Assembly (NCBI GenBank): GCA_013694635.1
Contig: JACDCA010000720.1
Location: 1 to 8,763 of the forward strand
Direction of reading: 5' to 3'
Length of the DNA stretch: 8,763 bases
DNA from: Acidobacteriota bacterium
Lineage (GTDB): Bacteria; Acidobacteriota; Vicinamibacteria; Vicinamibacterales; 2-12-FULL-66-21
Part shown: positions 1-4,936 of the stretch, one piece after another
Numbering within the stretch: position 1 is the stretch's first letter
How the letters are laid out: every line of letters begins with the position of its first letter
The notes under the pieces: generated by a model
What the model was told of the DNA's origin: nothing
What the model saw: only the letters and a program-made list of their open reading frames with translations
Databases searched by the model: none
Translations under genes and position numbers: made by a program

Positions 1-1083
1 GTCAAAGTCGGCGAGCGTCAGGGGATCGGGCCCTGGGGCACCTTCGACATGGCGGGCAATATCAAGGAGTGGTGCGCCAGCGAGACGAGCGACACCGTCA
101 TGCGCTACATCCTCGGCGGCGGCTGGAACGAACCGCACTACCGCTTCCGCGAGTCCGAGGCGCGTAACCCGTGGACGCGGGATGCGACCTTCGGCGTCCG
201 GTTGGTCAGAGATCTGGGAGCGGTTGATCCGGCCGCCGTGGCACCGGTCGCGCACGTCTACGGCGACCCCGCAAGTCTCGTCCCTGTTTCAGACGAACTG
301 TTTGACGTCTACCGTCGTTTCTATGCCTACGATCCCGCGCCCATCGAGGCGAAGACCGAAGCCGTCGACGACCGCTCGCCCCACTGGCGGAAAGAGAAAG
401 TCAGTTTCACCGCGACCAACGGCGAGCGCATTCCGGCCTACCTCTTTCTGCCGAAGAACGCATCGCCGCCGTATCAGACCATCGTCTTCTTTCCCAGCTC
501 GTACGCACGCGAGATGAAGTCGAGCACGGATCTCGACCTGAACTCGTTCGAGTTCATCGTCCGCAGCGGGCGCGCGCTGCTCTATCCCGTCTACTGGGGA
601 ACATTCGAGCGCCGCAAGCCGGAGCCAGCGGGGGTCGCCGCCGCGCGCGATCGCAACGTCCAATGGGCGAAGGACTTCTTTCGAGCCGTCGACTACGTGC
701 AATCCCGGCCCGACGTCGACAAACAGAAGCTCGGCTACTACAGCCTCAGCCTCGGAGCTTTTTTCGGGCCGATCCCGGTGGCGATGGAACCGAGGATCAA
801 AGTGGCCGTCTTCGCCGCCGGAGGTCTGCGCTTCACGCGCGCCCCCGAGATGCAGACGGCGAACTTCATGCCTCGTGTGAAGGTGCCGGTGCTGCTGATC
901 AACGGCCGCGACGACTTCAGCGTCTCTGAGGCCGCTCAGAAGCGGTTCCATGAGCTCCTCGGCACGCCGCCCGAGCACAAGAAAAGCATTCGCCTCGACG
1001 GGGGCCACATGCCGTCAGACATGCACGGCTTCTTCCGCGAGATCCTCAACTGGTACGACAAATACCTGGGCCCCGTGAAATAG
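1..1083 (+). CDS. C-terminal part of an FGE/SUMF1-domain plus alpha/beta hydrolase fusion protein (5' end outside window)
   Basis: The frame is open from base 1, so the true start lies upstream; 360 residues are visible. Residues 11-55 or so are the end of a formylglycine-generating-enzyme (SUMF1/EgtB/PvdO) fold: DMAGNIKEWC, then RYILGGGWNEPHYRF and FGVRLVRD. A linker follows, then an alpha/beta hydrolase domain from about residue 110. Its likely triad is Ser250 in SLSLG, Asp304 or Asp305 in NGRDDF, and His336 in GGHMP, and it ends in WYDKYLGPVK. The elbow reads S-x-S-x-G, with Ser in place of the usual first Gly. In Acidobacteriota this arrangement commonly sits behind an N-terminal Ser/Thr kinase domain, so the missing part may be a kinase; this is family knowledge and not visible here. 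The hydrolase substrate is unknown. The gene converges on the kinase gene at 1176-3869. Confidence 0.85.
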   Translation, partial: VKVGERQGIGPWGTFDMAGNIKEWCASETSDTVMRYILGGGWNEPHYRFRESEARNPWTRDATFGVRLVRDLGAVDPAAVAPVAHVYGDPASLVPVSDELFDVYRRFYAYDPAPIEAKTEAVDDRSPHWRKEKVSFTATNGERIPAYLFLPKNASPPYQTIVFFPSSYAREMKSSTDLDLNSFEFIVRSGRALLYPVYWGTFERRKPEPAGVAAARDRNVQWAKDFFRAVDYVQSRPDVDKQKLGYYSLSLGAFFGPIPVAMEPRIKVAVFAAGGLRFTRAPEMQTANFMPRVKVPVLLINGRDDFSVSEAAQKRFHELLGTPPEHKKSIRLDGGHMPSDMHGFFREILNWYDKYLGPVK

Positions 1084-1095
1084 ACAGGGGCGTAT

Positions 1096-1175
1096 CAACT
1101 CCCTAACTCCTAACCCCTAAAACTGAGAGGTCATGACTCAGGCGTTAGAAGTTAGAGGTTGGAGGTTAGGAGTTG
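1096..1175. repeat. Imperfect inverted repeat of degenerate heptamers between convergent genes
   Basis: The left arm (1096-1123) is built of 7-nt units CCCTAAC, TCCTAAC, CCCTAAA. The right arm (1145-1175) is built of GTTAGAA, GTTAGAG, GTTGGAG, GTTAGGA. The arms are near reverse complements: CAACTCC at 1096 pairs with GGAGTTG ending at 1175, and pairing continues with single-base bulges. The right arm touches the TGA stop of the minus-strand kinase gene, and the left arm starts 12 nt after the plus-strand stop. It could fold into a hairpin on either transcript and act as a bidirectional terminator, but there is no T-tract, so the termination role is inference. Similar degenerate heptamers are, to my recollection, scattered between genes in acidobacterial genomes. 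Confidence 0.7.
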
Positions 1176-3869
1176 TCAGCGAAAGTCTCTGATTAGAACG
1201 ACGTCGCCGATGCGGGTGCCGCGGGCGAGGAAGAGACGCTTGCGGTCGGGGGTGTAGGCGAAGTTGAAGATGCGGCCGCTGGTGAACTTCGTCAGCTGAC
1301 GTGGAGGGCCGCCCGCGACAGGCTGCTCCCAGAGATTGACGACGCCATCCTTGCTGACGGTGTACGCCACCAGATCATCCCGCCTCCCGCGGGACGCCAT
1401 GGCGCCGGCCGGAAGTGTCATCCGGACCTTGACCGCCCCCGAGTGGGCGTCCAGAATCGCATGCGATACGAACGTTGTTGAGGAGCTGGGCTGCACCCCG
1501 ATCAGCAGCTCCCGGCCGTCAACGGAGACGTCAATCGGCACGCCGGCCTGGTCCCCAAACGGGGTCCCCTCGCCCCCCTCCGCGGACATTCGCATGATGC
1601 GCCCCGGCGGCACGGCATAGTAGATCCAGCGCCCATCGGGGTTGACGACGGGAAAGATGTCGTCTTCGCCGCGGCTGAGGACCCGCGGCTCGGCGCCGTC
1701 CGGCTGCATGCGCCAGATGCGATATCGATCCTGGTGGATCGCCTGGAAGGCGACAAAACGCCCGTCGGCGGGAATGGACGGCCCCTCGGCGTATTGCCGT
1801 GTGAGCTTTCGTGGTCTGCCGCCAGGCGAATCGACGCTCCAGATGCCCAGGTCCGTCCCGTCCATCGAGGAGAAATAAACGCCGCCGTTCGATTTCGGCG
1901 CGATCCCGGAATTGCCGTCCTCGCGAATGCCTGACGTCCATTGCTCGAGCGGACCGGTGGCATCAGCGTTGGTGCTCCATAGATTGCTGACGGCCTCATC
2001 GGGAATCGTGGCGATTGTCGATCCATCCGCGGTGACGCTGACGCTGATACTGCCGAAGCCGCGGGTCTCGCTGGTAATCCGCCGCGGCTCACCGGCCGAA
2101 TGCGGCGCGATCCAGAATTGGTACGGCCCCTGAATGTGTTCTCGCGCTGCAAAGAGAATCGCGCGGCTGTCGGGCAGCCACGCCGTCCTTCCAACGTCCG
2201 TCCACGTCGCAGACCCCGGTAACGTGACTGTTCCGGTCACGGCGTCTACAACGACTGGACGCACGCGGTACCCGCCGACAATCGTAGCTTGACTCGTGGA
2301 CAACAGCTTCGCGTCAGCCGACCACGAGACGCCCCCCTCCCCTTTGAACCAGCTGTTTTGTAATGAGCCAATCGCGAGCCGGCGCTCGTTCCCGCCGAAA
2401 GCATCCGCGATCATCAGCGCCGTCTCGCGCTCTCCGGGGTAGTCGCGAATGAACGCAATGCGCTGCCCGTCAGGCGCCACGCCGACGGCTCCCTTCAAAT
2501 TCGTCAAAACGCGGCGGGGCTCTCCGCCGAGCGTCGGAATTGCCCACAGCACGCCACGAGGATGCTCATCGGTGTTCGTCGAGAGGTACACGAAGTTGCT
2601 GTCAGGAGAGAAAGTTGTTGCGCCCACCGAGGCGCCGATCTGGACGGTGGAACCGGTGGCCACTTGGCGCACCCAGAGGCGATTCGCAAAGTCGCAATAG
2701 ACCACGTACTTGCCGTCGGGCGAAATCGACCCGCAGCCGCGGACGTCTCCGCTGGTCGTCAGCCGGGTAACCGACATCCGCTCGCCTGCGGACAACGCGG
2801 TTTCGGACGGCTGATCGCGTCGAAGCATCGACCGGATCCCGTACGCGGCCGCAACCGCCATCGCGAGCAACAGCATGGCGATGACAGCCGTCAGCCCTTT
2901 GCGACGGCGCGCCTCGGCGACGAAGATCGCGCCGCTCGACTTCGGCGAGGCCTTGAAATCACCTGGCGACGCGGGCGCAAACGCCAGCGTCCCGGAGCTC
3001 GCATCACGCTTCAGCCGCTTGAGATCGCCGCGGAGCTCCGCTGCGGTCTGATACCGCAGCTCGCGATCCTTCTCGAGCCCCTTGAGAACGACGTCTTCCA
3101 GTTTTGGCGGCAGCGTCGCATTCAGCTCGCGCGGCGCGGCGGGATGGCCGTCGAGGATCTTCTGAAAGACCACCGCGGACGTCTTGCCGTCGAAGGCCCG
3201 CTGCCCCGTCGACATCTCGTACAACACAGCCGCGAGGCTGAACAGGTCGCTGCGCGCGTCGAGTTCGTCGCCACGCGCCTGTTCCGGCGACATGTACGCG
3301 ATCGTGCCGACCGACACACCCGGCCCTGTCAGCGCATGCTGGGCGGCTGCGACGCCGATGGTCTCACCGTCGCCATGCGCCGCCGCGGTCACCTTCGCCA
3401 CCCCGAAGTCCAGCACCTTCGCGCGCTTGTCGCGGGTCAGAAAAATGTTCGCCGGCTTGATGTCGCGATGGATGATGCCTCGCTGGTGCGCAGCGTCGAG
3501 CGCGTCGGCGACCTGGATGCCGGTGTCGAGCAGCACGTCCCACGCGAGGGGACGATCGGCGATGCGCTGGTCGAGCGATTCGCCGTCAAGCAGCTCCATC
3601 GCAATGAAGTGCTCGCCGTTCCATTCCTCGATTGCGTAGACGGTGCAGATGTTGGGGTGATTGAGCGCGCTGGCCGCTCGGGCTTCGCGCTGAAATCGTT
3701 CGAGGGCAGGACGATCGCGCGCCAGCTCCGGCGGAAGGAACTTCAGCGCCACCCGGCGCCCGAGCTTCGTGTCTTCGGCTTCGTAGACGACACCCATGCC
3801 GCCGCTGCCGATCGCGCGCAAAATCCGGTAGTGGAGAACGCTCGATCCGGCCGCGGGTGCGCCGCTCAA
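1176..3869 (-). CDS. Membrane-anchored Ser/Thr protein kinase with C-terminal PD40 propeller (first copy)
   Basis: The protein is 897 residues if it starts at the TTG at 3869-3867, which overlaps the preceding TGA as TTGA. The frame stays open upstream to a GTG at 4001, but that stretch is Arg/Pro-rich and lies inside the 118-residue gene, so it looks like shadow sequence. No ATG precedes the kinase domain. Kinase domain (about 12-285): glycine loop GSGGMG (21-26), Lys43 in VALK, Glu62, HRDIKPAN (134-141), DFG (154-156), SPE (194-196). All catalytic residues are present, as in PknB-type Hanks kinases. One transmembrane segment lies near 325-345 after a basic RRRK stretch. The remainder is a beta-propeller with PD40/TolB-like repeats such as ISPDGKYVVY, IPADGRFVAF and VNPDGRWIYY. 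Expected topology is a cytoplasmic kinase with an exterior sensor domain. Substrates are unknown. No Shine-Dalgarno is visible before the TTG, so translation probably depends on coupling. Confidence 0.9.
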   Translation of the reverse strand: MSGAPAAGSSVLHYRILRAIGSGGMGVVYEAEDTKLGRRVALKFLPPELARDRPALERFQREARAASALNHPNICTVYAIEEWNGEHFIAMELLDGESLDQRIADRPLAWDVLLDTGIQVADALDAAHQRGIIHRDIKPANIFLTRDKRAKVLDFGVAKVTAAAHGDGETIGVAAAQHALTGPGVSVGTIAYMSPEQARGDELDARSDLFSLAAVLYEMSTGQRAFDGKTSAVVFQKILDGHPAAPRELNATLPPKLEDVVLKGLEKDRELRYQTAAELRGDLKRLKRDASSGTLAFAPASPGDFKASPKSSGAIFVAEARRRKGLTAVIAMLLLAMAVAAAYGIRSMLRRDQPSETALSAGERMSVTRLTTSGDVRGCGSISPDGKYVVYCDFANRLWVRQVATGSTVQIGASVGATTFSPDSNFVYLSTNTDEHPRGVLWAIPTLGGEPRRVLTNLKGAVGVAPDGQRIAFIRDYPGERETALMIADAFGGNERRLAIGSLQNSWFKGEGGVSWSADAKLLSTSQATIVGGYRVRPVVVDAVTGTVTLPGSATWTDVGRTAWLPDSRAILFAAREHIQGPYQFWIAPHSAGEPRRITSETRGFGSISVSVTADGSTIATIPDEAVSNLWSTNADATGPLEQWTSGIREDGNSGIAPKSNGGVYFSSMDGTDLGIWSVDSPGGRPRKLTRQYAEGPSIPADGRFVAFQAIHQDRYRIWRMQPDGAEPRVLSRGEDDIFPVVNPDGRWIYYAVPPGRIMRMSAEGGEGTPFGDQAGVPIDVSVDGRELLIGVQPSSSTTFVSHAILDAHSGAVKVRMTLPAGAMASRGRRDDLVAYTVSKDGVVNLWEQPVAGGPPRQLTKFTSGRIFNFAYTPDRKRLFLARGTRIGDVVLIRDFR

Positions 3870-4222
3870 TGGATGGAGGTCGAGGCGTAAGGCCGGAGCA
3901 CGCGCACTTCGCGGATGCGCGTCGTGCGCACGTTGTTCGCGAATTCGAGGAACATCCCGGGGGCGGCGATCATGCGCGTCAGGAGGGCGCTGCCTCCCCA
4001 CGTGCAGCCGGCAATGCGGAGCCGCGCGCCCGACTGCTCTTCCCTGCTGAACCAGCCGCCGGTCGCATCGAACGTCCCGTCGTCGTTGGCGAGCAGCGAG
4101 TAGGTCGAGTTGCGCGTCCGTACGATGACCCAGTCTCCGGGCTGCACGTCATCGGCGCGGACGCCGTCGACGCAGGAGGCGGACGTGGCGAGCGACTCGA
4201 GCGAGACCATCGCTTCCATCAT
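3866..4222 (-). CDS. Conserved-type hypothetical protein, 118 residues, upstream of the kinase
   Basis: I cannot assign a function. It is a small soluble protein without a signal peptide or membrane segment. Its core has alternating beta-type sequence: PGDWVIVRTRNSTYSL at residues 28-43, a turn with LANDDGTFDATGGWF, then GARLRIAGCTWGG (66-78), MFLEFANNVRTTRI, and a final REVRVLRP. I have an impression of similar short proteins, with a PGD-V-I-RT-NS-Y motif and a later GS-GGS motif, in other bacteria, but cannot name a family. The protein-like composition in this frame, against Arg/Pro-rich text in the overlapping frame, supports it as real. Starts at 4222, 4219 and 4210 are possible. The first is one base after the TAA of the kinase fossil (TAA-A-ATG), and a GGAAG lies just before the third. 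Its TGA overlaps the kinase TTG start, so the two genes are probably translated together. Confidence 0.75.
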   Translation of the reverse strand: MMEAMVSLESLATSASCVDGVRADDVQPGDWVIVRTRNSTYSLLANDDGTFDATGGWFSREEQSGARLRIAGCTWGGSALLTRMIAAPGMFLEFANNVRTTRIREVRVLRPYASTSIH

Positions 4223-4286
4223 TTTAGCGCGACAAGGACACCGGCCAGTTGACGATCACGGTCAGGGGCTGCTGAGATGAAATCCT
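4223..4286. repeat. 64-bp direct repeat, copy A
   Basis: This copy matches 7619-7682 in the same orientation with six substitutions over 64 bp and no gaps. The repeats bracket the peroxiredoxin and the plus-strand kinase, about 3.4 kb centre to centre. Sequence outside the 64 bp does not match on either side. Confidence 0.85.
4224..4286 (-). pseudogene. Fossil 3' end of a kinase/PD40 gene
   Basis: On the minus strand this short stretch reads RISSQQPLTVIVNWPVSLSR followed by TAA at 4226-4224. The same C-terminus, differing at a few positions (ends TVIVNCPAPLSR), closes the PD40 gene at 7620-8763. The DNA matches at 58 of 64 positions, and homology stops at 4286. A tail of the form PLTV-(L/V)NW is typical of acidobacterial kinase/PD40 proteins. 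Upstream of 4286 I see no PD40-like sequence in frame, only the 29-nt gap to the peroxiredoxin stop. It is best read as the remnant of a gene displaced by rearrangement. Its stop lies one base from the ATG of the 118-residue gene, a spacing expected within a working operon. Confidence 0.7.
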
Positions 4287-4315
4287 TGCCCTGCGAAGGC
4301 GAGAGGTCCCGTGGG

Positions 4316-4882
4316 TCAGCGCCGGGCGCTACGTCGTTTGACGCCCAGCTCGGCCAGCTTCGCGGCAACGTCACGGCCATGCGTGGACGGCGTGACCTGG
4401 CGGTCGATGTCGAGGACCTTGCCGTCGACCCCGATGTAGAACGTCCAGCGGATTGCGGGGGACTTGTCGTCTTTCGCAACACCGTACACCCTGGCTGCGC
4501 GCCGTTCCGGGTCGCTGAGGAGCGGGTAATCCACTCCCAGTACGTCGGCGAACTTCTTGTTCTCCACCAGGGAATCGACGCTCGCGGCAAAGAACGCCAC
4601 GTCGAAAGCACGGATCAGGTCGGCGCTCTCACGGAGCGACTGGCATTGTGCGGTTCAACCAGCGCTGAACGCGCGGGAAAACCAGACGAGAACGACCGCC
4701 TGCTTTCCGCGATAGTCCGCGAGCCGGTAGGTGCGCCCGTCTGTGCCGCGCAGCTCGAAATCAGGAGCGGTGTCGCCCGTTTGCAACATCCGCGGCGAGG
4801 CGGGCGCCACGCACTGCCGTGCGTTCAGCGAGGGGGACCAGGCCACGCCGAAGAGCGCCAAGGCAATCACGAGATTTCTCAT
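4316..4882 (-). CDS. Secreted peroxiredoxin (AhpC/TSA family), probable selenoprotein with UGA at the peroxidatic position
   Basis: Read through one in-frame TGA (codon 76, bases 4657-4655), this is a 188-residue thioredoxin-fold peroxiredoxin that would reduce hydroperoxides. Residues 1-21 form a signal peptide (MRNLVIALALFGVAW, likely cleavage after SLNA), so it acts outside the cytoplasm. GDTAPDFELRGTDG (36-49) and the strand AVVLVWF (62-68) lead to SRAFSAG-U76-TAQC80. Relatives have Cys at position 76, as in (P)xAFTGGCTxEC, and here the usual Pro seven residues before it is Ser69. Downstream are SLRESADLIRAFDV, VDYPLLSDP, RWTFYIGVDGKVLDID and AKLAELGVK, all standard for the family. Cys80 may be the resolving cysteine. 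The ATG at 4882 has a GGAGG 10 nt upstream. The final stop at 4318-4316 is also TGA. Alternatives are a nonsense mutation or a sequencing error; conceptual translation without Sec gives two broken ORFs. Confidence 0.8.
4619..4640 (-). promoter_or_regulatory. Candidate bacterial SECIS hairpin inside the peroxiredoxin gene
   Basis: On the minus strand, CGCUC (4638-4634) pairs perfectly with GAGCG (4628-4624) around a five-base loop CGUGA (4633-4629). An alternative pairing keeps GCUC/GAGC and adds GUC/GAC (4640-4638 with 4621-4619) beyond a three-base bulge. The loop begins 21 nt after the UGA and has G as its second base. Both properties fit the general description of bacterial SECIS elements: a short stem-loop just downstream of UGA, within the coding sequence, with a conserved G early in the apical loop. 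The stem is short, and I could not compute folding energy. Confidence 0.55.
4655..4657 (-). other. In-frame UGA, probable selenocysteine codon
   Basis: The flanking halves of the peroxiredoxin (4882-4658 and 4654-4316) are in the same frame without any indel. The TGA replaces precisely the family's peroxidatic Cys within SAG-x-TAQC. A chance nonsense mutation would be equally likely at many other codons, so the coincidence with the catalytic residue supports Sec. TGA is one base from TGC and TGT, so a point mutation or base error is still possible. Confidence 0.7.
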
Positions 4883-4892
4883 AATGTCGGGG

Positions 4893-4897
4893 CCTCC
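4893..4897 (-). promoter_or_regulatory. Shine-Dalgarno of the peroxiredoxin gene
   Basis: GGAGG on the minus strand, 10 nt before the ATG at 4882-4880. It supports the start that gives a complete signal peptide over the internal Met32. Confidence 0.7.
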
Positions 4898-4920
4898 AAG
4901 CCAGGGAATCGAACCGGCCC

Positions 4921-4928
4921 ATTATAAT
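4921..4928. promoter_or_regulatory. Palindromic ATTATAAT giving divergent -10 boxes
   Basis: The 54-bp gap between the divergent peroxiredoxin and kinase genes holds the self-complementary octamer ATTATAAT in otherwise GC-rich DNA. It contains TATAAT at 4923-4928 on the plus strand and TATAAT at 4926-4921 on the minus strand. Neither strand shows a good -35. On the minus strand it would leave a leader of about 30 nt that includes GGAGG. On the plus strand transcription would begin within a few bases of the ATG at 4937. Promoter function is inference from the consensus match and position. Confidence 0.6.
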
Positions 4929-4936
4929 CCACAGCA

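Noticed and set aside
2562..3890. A 442-codon plus-strand open frame antisense to the first kinase.
   Set aside because: The protein is Arg/Gly/His-rich with no domain. It mirrors the kinase gene, as expected of antisense frames in GC-rich DNA, and the minus-strand kinase carries all catalytic motifs.
4219..4611. A 130-codon minus-strand open frame covering the second half of the peroxiredoxin.
   Set aside because: It is in a different frame from the peroxiredoxin and is Ser/Arg-rich. The conserved text (NKKFADVLGVDYPLLSD and onward) lies in the other frame.
4655..4657. Treating the peroxiredoxin simply as a pseudogene with a nonsense mutation.
   Set aside because: It cannot be excluded. 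It is less likely because the stop is UGA, falls exactly on the catalytic Cys, has a SECIS-like hairpin behind it, and both halves look well conserved without other lesions.
4277..4927. A 216-codon plus-strand open frame opposite the peroxiredoxin.
   Set aside because: It is antisense shadow; the signal peptide, thioredoxin-fold motifs and ribosome binding site are all on the minus strand.
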